Shown here one piece after another: positions 1 through 7,428 of a DNA stretch of 13,667 bases (position 1 is its first letter; the number at the start of each line of letters is the position of its first letter). Under the pieces are notes generated by a model. It was not told where the DNA came from, searched no databases, and was given only the letters and a program-made list of their open reading frames with translations. Made by a program: the position numbers and the translations under genes. Source of the DNA: WTAW01 sp050115915 (GTDB lineage: Bacteria; Acidobacteriota; Aminicenantia; Aminicenantales; Aminicenantaceae). The stretch covers positions 1 to 13,667 of the forward strand of contig JASFPP010000097.1 in the NCBI GenBank assembly GCA_050115915.1, read 5' to 3'.

Positions 1-1
1 C

Positions 2-2296
2 CTGGGCCTCAAGCCTGACGATCCATCCTTCGATGGAGAACAGGTCGAGCAAGAACTGCAGAACTGTGTCGACCGATTCATCCAAGATGTACGAAAGTCT
101 TACCAGACCGGGATATTTCAAGAGCTCGATTCCATTTTCGCTGCGTATGACATCAACGAGTTCTACACCTCCTTTGAAAACATCTCTCAACTGCGCAAAA
201 ACCTGCGAGATTCTCTGAACAAGAAAGCCTTTCCCGAACAACGGCTCATGTTGCTCCAGCTCGACTGCCTTCTCGAAGAAATGAGCTACCTCACCCTGCG
301 TCAGACTGCCAGTGAATACGACGAGAAAGGCGTCGATTTTATACAGTGCCTGGAGATCATACATGTCTGCGTGTTGAGTTTAACCCACGACGGTCTCCAT
401 TCACGACAACTTCATGATCTTGCCGGAATGCTCAGGGATGTAAACAGGACATACTCTGAGATTAGGAACATTCTCGAGCAGATCCATCGGAACTACCACC
501 ATCTCATCCAGCGAGTGATCACTCCCTTCGAACGGAAACGTGAAAAGATCGGTTTCAGCGAAGAAGAAATACAAGCAGCTCTGGCCAATATGAAGCGGTA
601 CATGCACGACCTCAACAGTATCGCATATTTTACAGACATTGCTCACTCCTTCATAGAAACGAAGGAAAAGGATGGAGGCTCAGCTATCACTGAAGCTGCA
701 GATCCGGCCATTCCACACGAACCGCCCTATATTATCCACCTCTCACACAAAAATGAGATCAAGAAGAGGGTGGAAAGTGACGACCCTGCACTCAACCTCC
801 GCAAGCTCTACGGCAGCAAAGGATCCGGCCTTATCTATATCAGCTATTTAAATTTGCCAACCCGGGATGGTTTTATACTTCCAACAACAATGGCCCAAGA
901 CAATTTGGAAAGGGATATCGATAAAAGCTTAGAGAAAATAGTCGTTGATCATCTGAAGGTTCTAGAGGCAGACATCGCCGAAAGAGACGGAGTCACAAAA
1001 ATTTTCGGCAGTCCCAAACATCCTCTGCTGGTCGCCGTTCGTGGAGGCTCTGTCTTTTCCATGCCAGGAATACTATCGACAGTGTTGTTTGTAGGCATGA
1101 ACGATGAGATAACCAGCGGCCTGGCTGTAGAGGATCCCTGGTGTGCTTACGATGCCTACAGGCGTTTTCTTGCAATCTACGGGCAGGCGGTCTGGGGTGT
1201 CGACATAGAGTCATACAATGTGGTGGAAGAAACAAAACGCCGCTACAAGGTGAAATACAAATACGATTTGCCGTGGGAGGCCATGAAAGAGATCGCCGAG
1301 TGGACAAAAGACATTCTCAGAGAGAAAGGGCACGGCGATTCTCTGGAGGAAATTCTAAGAGATCCGATAAAACAATTATTCACAGCCATACAGGCTGTGT
1401 TCCGCTCCTGGGATAGCGAGGCCGCGCAACGCTATCGTGAGATCAAGGGGATTTGCAACTCCTGGCAGACGGTTGCAATCATCCAGGAGATGGCACTGGG
1501 AAACCGGAAAAATGAAGAGATCCATGTCGGCATGGACGAAACGCGGGCCTCCCTGACCGGAGTTATTCCCAGAACCCGCGTAACCAAGTTGGGCCTTCGC
1601 GCGCAAACAGGAGACTTCAAGTTCTCTGCGGCCGGTGAAGATCTGGTGGGAGGATTAACAAAATCGATATCGTTTCGGCCCATCGACGATCTTTTAACAT
1701 ACATGCCGATGCTCAACCGCCGCCTGCGTCACAATGTCGCCAGGCTGAGGCGGTTCATGGGGACAGACCAGGAGGTCGAGTTTACAGTCGAAAACGGTGT
1801 TCTGAGTATACTTCAAAGCCGGGCGGCAGAGGTTGGAAAAAACAAGGAAGAAAGGGCCTTCGAAAGCCCGGGAGCAGAAGCAACACACGGTATCGGGATT
1901 CGCGGCAGTGCTTTCCGCGGAATTGTCGCTTTCGATAAAAAGGACCTTGAAGAGATTTCCAAGGAAGATCTCTCCAAAAGGGATGATGTGGACGGCGTGA
2001 TCTTGCTCTTGGAAAGTCCTGCGCCGGAGCAGATCCCTTTGATACTGTCCGCAGATGCAATGCTTGCCGCGAAAGGAGGTTCGACATCCCATGCAGCTAT
2101 CGCTATCAATGGAATCGAGGACTCGGATTACAGCGCAGTGATGAGCGCAACCGGCCTTCACGTGAACACACGAAAGCACGAAGCCGTGATCGTGGAGAAA
2201 AACGGAGATGTCCGCTACCTGATCCGAAAGCACGATGTGATTTCTATCCATGGAACAACAGGAAACGTCTACGTAGGCACCCGCCCAACGATCTAG
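2..2296 (+). CDS. PPDK/PEP-synthase-like phosphotransferase without the PEP barrel (5' partial)
   Basis: The reading frame is open from base 2, so the first ATG at 248 is internal and the N-terminus lies outside the window; 764 codons are visible. Visible residues 1-260 are a helical region I do not recognise. Residues about 265-610 match the PPDK-type ATP-grasp domain: YGSKGSG (K273), VRGGSVFSMPG (R347), and E593, Q605, R607, with the same 12- and 14-residue offsets as E323/Q335/R337 of Clostridium symbiosum PPDK. Residues about 620-760 match the swivelling phosphohistidine domain, with GGSTSHAAIA (catalytic His H697) and the closing SIHGTTGNVYVG. In PPDK a PEP/pyruvate TIM barrel follows; here translation stops directly after the His domain. 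The protein should therefore phosphorylate its own His from ATP, but the final acceptor is unknown. Rifampin phosphotransferases also lack the barrel, but place their drug-binding domain between the ATP and His domains; here nothing lies between. Confidence 0.85.
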   Translation: MGLKPDDPSFDGEQVEQELQNCVDRFIQDVRKSYQTGIFQELDSIFAAYDINEFYTSFENISQLRKNLRDSLNKKAFPEQRLMLLQLDCLLEEMSYLTLRQTASEYDEKGVDFIQCLEIIHVCVLSLTHDGLHSRQLHDLAGMLRDVNRTYSEIRNILEQIHRNYHHLIQRVITPFERKREKIGFSEEEIQAALANMKRYMHDLNSIAYFTDIAHSFIETKEKDGGSAITEAADPAIPHEPPYIIHLSHKNEIKKRVESDDPALNLRKLYGSKGSGLIYISYLNLPTRDGFILPTTMAQDNLERDIDKSLEKIVVDHLKVLEADIAERDGVTKIFGSPKHPLLVAVRGGSVFSMPGILSTVLFVGMNDEITSGLAVEDPWCAYDAYRRFLAIYGQAVWGVDIESYNVVEETKRRYKVKYKYDLPWEAMKEIAEWTKDILREKGHGDSLEEILRDPIKQLFTAIQAVFRSWDSEAAQRYREIKGICNSWQTVAIIQEMALGNRKNEEIHVGMDETRASLTGVIPRTRVTKLGLRAQTGDFKFSAAGEDLVGGLTKSISFRPIDDLLTYMPMLNRRLRHNVARLRRFMGTDQEVEFTVENGVLSILQSRAAEVGKNKEERAFESPGAEATHGIGIRGSAFRGIVAFDKKDLEEISKEDLSKRDDVDGVILLLESPAPEQIPLILSADAMLAAKGGSTSHAAIAINGIEDSDYSAVMSATGLHVNTRKHEAVIVEKNGDVRYLIRKHDVISIHGTTGNVYVGTRPTI

Positions 2297-3258
2297 GGCG
2301 ATAAATTCTCCGTTAAACTGCGAATAAATACGTAGAGCTTGATCCGGGAGTTGACACCAAATTTTTGAAATATGTTGTAGATGTGGTTTTTTACGGTTTT
2401 GACCGAAATAAAAAGTGTCTCTCCGATCTCTTTGTTGCTCTTTCCCTTTAATATCAGGACAAATATTTCCTGTTCCCGTTTTGAGAGTCCGTACTGGTGG
2501 AAAATTTTCTCAAAATCGATCTTATCTTCTTGAGTGAGCAAACGGTCTTTGAAGATCATTTTTGCATATTTTCGAAGGACAAACAGCGGAGGAATGTTGA
2601 TGAGCACATAGAACAATGGACTAAAGTAGAAGCGTATGCCCGCAGGCATTGGGGCATACTCGAGCACCACACTGTTTAGTATAAAGCCGACAAAATAATA
2701 CACGGAAAGAGTCTGAATCAGCCGTTTTTGCTTTCTGTCATTGCATCTAACCGATCCAAAGAACGCATAGGCGATAACAGACAATCGGACAACAAGAGCA
2801 GAAGACCTTACTATCACATAAAAAACACCGATGACATCGAGATTGGCTTGTCCGATTGAGAACTTGAGAGATAGTCCCAGTCCCGCACACAAAGCTATTG
2901 CGACCAGAGTATAGACCAGTGTAATCCACTTCGGTATCTTTTCCTTTCGCAGGTGGATAAAAAGGGAAATAAAAAAATAAAGACCGATATAAAAACACGG
3001 GAGCGAAAACAGAACGAAGATCCAATAGAGAGTGGTGTATCTGGACTCGAGATCTTCTCTCAGAATGGAGAGAAGCAGATCTGGCAATGCAATTATCACA
3101 AACCAATAAAAATAGATGGCGATCAGGTAATAAAAGAAATCCGAAAGATATTTGAAGGGATATCTTTTCTGAAGGTCGTAAGCCCAAGCGACAGCGCCGA
3201 AGGCTATAATTATCAAGAAGGTATAAAATATATAAATGAACGGACTGACAATATTCAC
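2293..3258 (-). CDS. Membrane-anchored LuxR/GerE-type transcriptional regulator (7-TM)
   Basis: This 321-residue protein has about seven hydrophobic segments (roughly residues 5-27, 38-66, 74-104, 114-135, 140-168, 182-205, 212-232). They are followed by a cytoplasmic LuxR/GerE helix-turn-helix from residue 258: LSKREQEIF, then GKSNKEIGETLFIS and VKTVKNHIYNIFQKF, the standard scaffold and recognition-helix pattern. Regulators of this kind are thought to sense a membrane or external signal and bind DNA from the inner membrane; the ligand and targets cannot be read from sequence. The start is GTG at 3256-3258. An in-frame TAA lies six codons upstream with no other start codon between, and the ribosome-binding site is weak. 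A good promoter (3293-3321) lies just upstream. The stop overlaps the stop of the converging dikinase-like gene. No receiver domain or partner kinase is seen. Confidence 0.9.
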   Translation of the reverse strand: MNIVSPFIYIFYTFLIIIAFGAVAWAYDLQKRYPFKYLSDFFYYLIAIYFYWFVIIALPDLLLSILREDLESRYTTLYWIFVLFSLPCFYIGLYFFISLFIHLRKEKIPKWITLVYTLVAIALCAGLGLSLKFSIGQANLDVIGVFYVIVRSSALVVRLSVIAYAFFGSVRCNDRKQKRLIQTLSVYYFVGFILNSVVLEYAPMPAGIRFYFSPLFYVLINIPPLFVLRKYAKMIFKDRLLTQEDKIDFEKIFHQYGLSKREQEIFVLILKGKSNKEIGETLFISVKTVKNHIYNIFQKFGVNSRIKLYVFIRSLTENLSP

Positions 3259-3292
3259 GCTATATCCCGATGTTTAGCTCAAACTGTGTTTT

Positions 3293-3321
3293 ATTATGAA
3301 TCTTATGGCACAAAATTTCAA
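3293..3321 (-). promoter_or_regulatory. Sigma-70-like promoter of the 7-TM LuxR gene
   Basis: On the minus strand a -35 box TTGAAA (3316-3321, 5 of 6 consensus) and a -10 box CATAAT (3293-3298, 5 of 6) are separated by exactly 17 bp. Predicted transcription would begin near 3286, giving a leader of about 28 nt before the GTG start at 3258. Seen by eye only. Confidence 0.6.
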
Positions 3322-3424
3322 ACTTGCGTTCCGATTTTTTGATCAATGGGCCACAGGACGATAGCGGAGAGCGATACCAAATTGGTGGTTAAGCGGGCGT
3401 TCCGATAAATGGAACCTCCCTTAA

Positions 3425-3568
3425 GATGAAGAAGAGCAAAAGCGCCTGAAAATGCCAGGGTTCAGATTAGGTTATACGCCGGAATTCAGAAAGCTTCTGC
3501 GAATCACTCTTCCACCAGCAGGGATCCCTGCACACTCGATCTCCATTGAGGCAGAGAAATTGTATTAG
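3425..3568 (+). other. Protein-like short open stretch in the 3259-3586 gap
   Basis: The 328-bp gap between the LuxR gene and the small gene at 3587 holds no clear gene. One plus-strand frame is open from 3425 to a TAG at 3566-3568. It reads in a protein-like way (DEEEQKRLKMPGFRLG, later LPPAGIPAHSISIEAEKLY) with a possible ATG at 3452. There is no ribosome-binding site before that ATG, and a stop directly precedes the stretch. It may be the tail of a decayed gene or chance; I do not recognise it. A 10-bp direct repeat (GCGTTCCGAT at 3326-3335 and 3397-3406) also lies in this gap. Confidence 0.2.
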
Positions 3569-3586
3569 TGGATTGAAGGTAAAGCA

Positions 3587-3781
3587 CTAGGATCCAATAC
3601 CTAGAGCTTCGTCTTTAGCAAACAGGATCTTTTTTTTAATCCCTTCGGCTACCATGGGTAGCCCATCTTGAATCTTCAGGTTTTCGATCTCTCCGAATTT
3701 TACCGATTCACAATACTTGATAAAGGTGTACCAGATGGGATGGATGTGGATGTGCCTGCTTTTTCTGAGTGTCTCTTGCAT
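3587..3781 (-). CDS. Small conserved-looking hypothetical protein (64 aa)
   Basis: This short protein has no recognised domain and no signal peptide or membrane segment. It is charged and mixed, with an N-terminal basic stretch (RKSRHIHIHPIWYTFIKYC) and a Lys-rich second half (AEGIKKKILFAKDEALGIGS). Support for a real gene is a well-placed Shine-Dalgarno site: AAGGAG ends 6-7 nt before the ATG at 3779-3781, and the amino-acid composition is ordinary. It is cytoplasmic by default. It sits downstream of the TonB receptor gene on the same strand, but the strong terminator at 3961-4002 separates them, so it probably has its own promoter; no convincing -35/-10 pair was found. The function is unknown. 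A chance ORF is possible but less likely given the ribosome-binding site. Confidence 0.55.
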   Translation of the reverse strand: MQETLRKSRHIHIHPIWYTFIKYCESVKFGEIENLKIQDGLPMVAEGIKKKILFAKDEALGIGS

Positions 3782-3960
3782 TTTTCTCTCCTTAACGTCA
3801 TTACCGAATCACTCTTTCGCGTCCGAAGGCTTTTCTTTCCTCAGGTCTCCACATTCTCGTCCCCAAATAAAAGCTGAAGGCTCACCATTTAAGATAAGTA
3901 TATTCTGTGTCATTTTCTATAGGACCGAGGTTGGATATTGGGAATTGGGACCTTTTTCCC

Positions 3961-4002
3961 AAAAAAGAAAGCCCCCCTCCCCAATCAGGGAAGAGGGGCT
4001 TT
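3961..4002 (-). terminator. Intrinsic terminator of the TonB receptor gene
   Basis: Read on the minus strand, a 15-bp stem (3988-4002 with 3968-3982, 13 Watson-Crick pairs plus two G-T) closes a 5-nt loop. It is followed by C and six T (3961-3966). It begins 28 bp past the TonB receptor stop, the expected place for its terminator, and it separates that gene from the small gene at 3587-3781. Confidence 0.9.
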
Positions 4003-4030
4003 GAGCACCGCTCTGTAGGTCTTCGGTCGT

Positions 4031-7000
4031 CTAGAAGATAAACTTCACACCAAGGCGAATATCGATTCCGTTCGTGTAGTGGTAGGGCATTAAAAATTGG
4101 GGGTCGAGCTGAACTCCCGCTTTCTCCGCTTCTTCTCTGTAATCGAACCCTCTGACCATCTCTTCATCCGATAAATAGATGTTTTGTCTTGCATAGTAGG
4201 AATATATTCTACGGGCAATCCTTTGATTGAACAGGTTTGTCACGTTTGCGTTGAATTGCAATCCGTATCTCCCACCCAGGTTCAAGTTGTATTCGATGTA
4301 GAGGTCTGTTCGTGACAGAAACGGTGTACGGCCATCCGTGAAACGCCCCTCCGGATAATATCCCTGCATCTGTCCCAGCAGGAACATGCGGGAGACAGGG
4401 GTACCGCTCATCGCATAAGAAGAAAAGCCGACTGTCATGCCCCAATTAAAGCTATAGCTTCCATAGAGTTTGAATTGATGGGGACGATCCGTGGGGAGCT
4501 TACCCGTGGACTCGTTCATGTTTTGGTCTCTATGCAGGAACCATCCATCAAAATACCTCTCCACATTCGGTGACAGGCGGCCGAACTCATCGGAGCTGCC
4601 TAAACCGGCAAAATTTCCCCAGAGATAGCTCCATGTGTAGTGAAAGCCACCCATCCAGTTATCGCTGAATCGCTTATCAAGACCGATATCCACTGAGTAA
4701 TACTTCCGCTGAGCCTTAGGACAGGGGGGAATTTCCGGACCGAGGTTTTCCTGGTAGATAGCGTTGATCCAATCAGACCCTGGATTTCCAATGTAGTACA
4801 ATTCTCCTTGAGGAGTCTGTACGCCAATATCTTCAATGGCCCAGAGAATCCGGTTGTGGAGAAAGCGTGCAGTGAGGGATATGTTATGTCCGAGCTTTTT
4901 CTGCATTCCCAGAGTGTATTCGATCTTGCTGTAGGGTTTCATATCCTGTTGGGTCGTCTCGAAGGCGTCTTGCCTCCAGTCGAGTGATTCGATGTACTCA
5001 AAATCAGGAGCAAGACCTTCGTTGGGATGGTCGGCATCCGGATATCTCCAATCCAACGTGTTGATGTTGTAGTAGTGGGACATCCATTTGAAACCGGCGT
5101 ACGATCCTTGAGCGATCTCAATTTTCATGACATCATAATACACCCCGAAACTTCCGAAGATCTTCATGCTGCTGTCTCCAAAAATATCGTAGGCGAAGCC
5201 AACTCTGGGAGCGATCTTTTCGGAAAAATCAAAAGCGATCGGGGGATACTGATACTCAGGAAGATCGCTGAAAGAAGGGATGTCTTCCTTTTCAGCACGG
5301 ATCCCAAAATTCAATGTGAACCTGTTGGCAATCGTCCAGCTGTCCTGGAGAAAGAGAGCCCAGCGTATACTGTGGATATTGGCCAAGGTACCGAAAGGAT
5401 CCCGGACTTCCAAATAGCCGTATTTTGTGGGCACGGTGCCCAGATTCGGAGATTGCCAGTCTAGTCCCCAATAGAAATAATTGAGGTCATAAGGATAGCC
5501 ATCATCCACATCCTGGGCAATCCGTACAGCCTGAACACCTGCTTTCAAAACATGCTCACCACCCAAATCCATAAACAGAGTTCCATCGAAATTGGCCGTA
5601 AATCTCGTCTGTATATCCTTCCTGGTCTGAAATCCGTCATAATATCCGTAATTGTACCAGCGTCTCGGATGTTCTTCCGGCGCTCCGAATCCGATATTAG
5701 ACCTCTGGAAGTAATAGCGGGACTCAGTCGGCCCAACCAGCTGTTCCACGTTCGTGTGAAAATATCCGCCGTTCAGAGAGAAAAACAGATTGTCCGAGGC
5801 AATGTAATCGGAACGGAATCCCACAGTCCAACCAGGATAGTTGTAACCGTAGATGGGATAGTCATAATCAGCACTGGACGTTCCATCCAAATGAGGCAGA
5901 GCGCCCTTCCATTTATAGTAATCGTTGAGGTAACTGACACTCAATCGAAGCCCAGGCAACGGTTGAGCGGTAATTTTTGCCTGAGCGAAATAACTCCTCT
6001 GTCTTCGTGTCTGGGTTGTTAGCGTTTCAGCGGCGGTAGGAGCCGTCCTCGTTGTGTTTGAGATTCTCGGCATGAAACTCCCGTAAAACCATAGTCTGTC
6101 TTTGAGCAGATATCCGCCAAGCCCAAAACCGATCTCGAACCGGTTCCAGCTGTCCTCGGGATAGTCCACATATTCCGCTGTAATATCATCGATAGGATTG
6201 ATCCGAAGGACATTGTACTGGGAAGATTCGCTACTCCCACCCAGAGGAGACGAAAGAGCACTGCCACTCCAATAGCCGCCGACTTCTCCGTGGTACTCAT
6301 TGCCACCCGAGCGCGTGATCACATTGATAACACCGCCCATGGAGCCTCCATGTTCCGCCTCATAGCCACTCGATTTGACCTGGACCTCCTCGACAAACTC
6401 GAAGAGGATTCTTTGAGAGGACATGCCATCGTACATGCTCGTTGTGTCCACGCCATCGATAAAATACATATTCTCAGCACCGGTGGCGCCGTCCATGGAT
6501 ACACCGCTAACCCTATCCTCCTGTCCGACATCCTCACCGACAGCTCCGACCATGTCTTCGATATTCGCCCCGGCGGTAATTGCAACGACCGACGTGAAAT
6601 CTCTGCCTTTAGGAAGTTTATCGAACATATCCTTTCCGATGTTGAAGGTGGATCCGCTTTTTTTGATATCCACCATTGGCGATTCGCCAATGACCGTGAT
6701 TTCTTCCCTCTGTGTTTCAAGTTCAAGGTCCACATCGAGTGTGAATGTCCGTCCCAGCCGTACGAGTATCCCCTCCCGTCTGAGCGTGGCAAACCCAGGC
6801 AAACTGAAAGTAAGAGAATATGTGCCAGGGGTTAAACCGATCAACCGGTATCTGCCCTGTGTATCCGTCACTTCAGATATTGCCCCGATATGCGACGGGC
6901 TGCGTGCTGCGACCGTCACACCAGGAAGAGGAGTTCCTTCCAGGTCTTTGACGACTCCAATAAGCACACCCGTCTGTTCTTGAGCAAAAGCCACGCTGGA

Positions 7001-7045
7001 GATAGTCACTAAAAGCACCATTAAAAAAGTGAAATGTTTTTTCAC
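4031..7045 (-). CDS. TonB-dependent outer-membrane receptor with carboxypeptidase-regulatory-like domain (Oar-type)
   Basis: The longest ORF starts at 7093, but AAGGAGG sits 5 nt before a GTG at 7043-7045. That GTG gives a classic signal peptide (KKHFTFLMVLLVTISSVAFA, cut before QEQ), so I place the start there: 1004 residues. Domains in order: signal peptide 1-21; carboxypeptidase-regulatory-like beta-sandwich about 25-108 (GVVKDLEGTPLPGVTVAA, DTQGRYRLIGLTPGTYSL); TonB plug about 112-250 (ENMYFIDGVDTTSMYDG, GGSMGGVINVITRSGGNEY); then a beta-barrel to the C-terminus, which ends in Phe (IRLGVKFIF), the usual Bam signal. It should import a ligand across the outer membrane using TonB-ExbBD energy. 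The substrate is unknown; no SusD-like partner or degradative cluster is adjacent, so I do not call it SusC. It has its own promoter, leader and terminator. Confidence 0.92.
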   Translation of the reverse strand: MKKHFTFLMVLLVTISSVAFAQEQTGVLIGVVKDLEGTPLPGVTVAARSPSHIGAISEVTDTQGRYRLIGLTPGTYSLTFSLPGFATLRREGILVRLGRTFTLDVDLELETQREEITVIGESPMVDIKKSGSTFNIGKDMFDKLPKGRDFTSVVAITAGANIEDMVGAVGEDVGQEDRVSGVSMDGATGAENMYFIDGVDTTSMYDGMSSQRILFEFVEEVQVKSSGYEAEHGGSMGGVINVITRSGGNEYHGEVGGYWSGSALSSPLGGSSESSQYNVLRINPIDDITAEYVDYPEDSWNRFEIGFGLGGYLLKDRLWFYGSFMPRISNTTRTAPTAAETLTTQTRRQRSYFAQAKITAQPLPGLRLSVSYLNDYYKWKGALPHLDGTSSADYDYPIYGYNYPGWTVGFRSDYIASDNLFFSLNGGYFHTNVEQLVGPTESRYYFQRSNIGFGAPEEHPRRWYNYGYYDGFQTRKDIQTRFTANFDGTLFMDLGGEHVLKAGVQAVRIAQDVDDGYPYDLNYFYWGLDWQSPNLGTVPTKYGYLEVRDPFGTLANIHSIRWALFLQDSWTIANRFTLNFGIRAEKEDIPSFSDLPEYQYPPIAFDFSEKIAPRVGFAYDIFGDSSMKIFGSFGVYYDVMKIEIAQGSYAGFKWMSHYYNINTLDWRYPDADHPNEGLAPDFEYIESLDWRQDAFETTQQDMKPYSKIEYTLGMQKKLGHNISLTARFLHNRILWAIEDIGVQTPQGELYYIGNPGSDWINAIYQENLGPEIPPCPKAQRKYYSVDIGLDKRFSDNWMGGFHYTWSYLWGNFAGLGSSDEFGRLSPNVERYFDGWFLHRDQNMNESTGKLPTDRPHQFKLYGSYSFNWGMTVGFSSYAMSGTPVSRMFLLGQMQGYYPEGRFTDGRTPFLSRTDLYIEYNLNLGGRYGLQFNANVTNLFNQRIARRIYSYYARQNIYLSDEEMVRGFDYREEAEKAGVQLDPQFLMPYHYTNGIDIRLGVKFIF

Positions 7046-7077
7046 AAAATCCTCCTTATTGTAAAATTTTTGCCAAT

Positions 7078-7095
7078 GAGTGATAACGATCACTC
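7078..7095 (-). promoter_or_regulatory. Perfect inverted repeat just upstream of the TonB receptor start
   Basis: GAGTGAT (7078-7084), a 4-nt centre, then ATCACTC (7089-7095): an 18-bp exact dyad 33 bp upstream of the GTG start. In RNA it would form a 7-bp hairpin about 20 nt before the Shine-Dalgarno site; in DNA it could be an operator. The regulator is not known. Confidence 0.4.
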
Positions 7096-7158
7096 TCTCT
7101 AACCTTCTTTATTGATTCCTCTGTGATTCCCACCTCCCTTCTCAATAATTTTCAGGAC

Positions 7159-7209
7159 AAAAAAAAAGAGGCTGCCTGAGATTTTCGGAAAAATCTCAAA
7201 CAGCCTCTT
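7159..7209 (-). terminator. Terminator hairpin inside the leader of the TonB receptor gene (candidate attenuator)
   Basis: On the minus strand the outer 9-bp stem (7201-7209 with 7166-7174) and inner 9-bp stem (7190-7198 with 7177-7185) are separated by a 2x2 internal loop and capped by 4 nt. A run of nine T follows (7167 down to 7159, the first two in the stem). It could end the transcript of the gene at 7429-7890, whose stop is 220 nt upstream. However, a plausible promoter (7297-7325) lies between that gene and the hairpin, which puts the hairpin in the 5' leader of the TonB receptor mRNA. Confidence 0.8.
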
Positions 7210-7296
7210 AATCCAAGCTAAGCTAACTGTCTATAAATCTAAACCTGCTAGGTTATAACATATACACACCTCGCACCATTTTTCTTTCGTGCAAAA

Positions 7297-7325
7297 AATA
7301 TACCAACATTCCCCAAGTGTTACAA
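7297..7325 (-). promoter_or_regulatory. Candidate promoter of the TonB receptor gene
   Basis: Minus strand: -35 TTGTAA (7320-7325, 4 of 6) and -10 TATATT (7297-7302, 5 of 6), separated by 17 bp. Transcription from about 7290 would give a leader of about 245 nt before the GTG at 7045, containing a small hairpin (AACCT/AGGTT), the terminator at 7159-7209 and the dyad at 7078-7095. I saw no better promoter between the terminator and the start codon. The rest of 7210-7428 is AT-rich with no gene. Confidence 0.45.
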
Positions 7326-7428
7326 ATTATTGATATTAAAAGAGTTAAATAATCAGAGAATATTCCAATCAATTAAAAATATTCAAAGAAATGGATAATA
7401 AATTCAAGAAAGTGAATATTTGGCTGGT

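Noticed and set aside
1694..2251. A 185-aa minus-strand ORF inside the dikinase-like gene
   Set aside because: It lies antisense to the conserved ATP-grasp/His-domain coding sequence; the Cys/His-rich composition is that of a shadow frame.
248..2296. Taking the ATG at 248 as the start of the dikinase-like gene
   Set aside because: The same frame is open back to base 2 with protein-like sequence (KPDDPSFDGEQVEQELQ...), and no Shine-Dalgarno site precedes 248. The gene is 5' partial.
5027..5464. Long ORFs opposite the TonB receptor (for example 5027-5464, 5552-6022, 6290-6835, 6423-6983 on the plus strand)
   Set aside because: They overlap a clear receptor gene on the other strand, have no domain-like sequence or ribosome-binding sites, and are antisense shadows.
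7046..7093. Sixteen extra N-terminal codons of the TonB receptor (start at 7093)
   Set aside because: They lack a ribosome-binding site and put residues in front of a clean signal peptide. The GTG at 7045 has AAGGAGG 5 nt upstream.
7056..7133. A 25-codon leader peptide ORF (GTG at 7131-7133, stop overlapping the receptor Shine-Dalgarno region)
   Set aside because: The purine-rich site GGGAGG directly abuts the GTG, too close for initiation, and there is no ATG. Probably chance.
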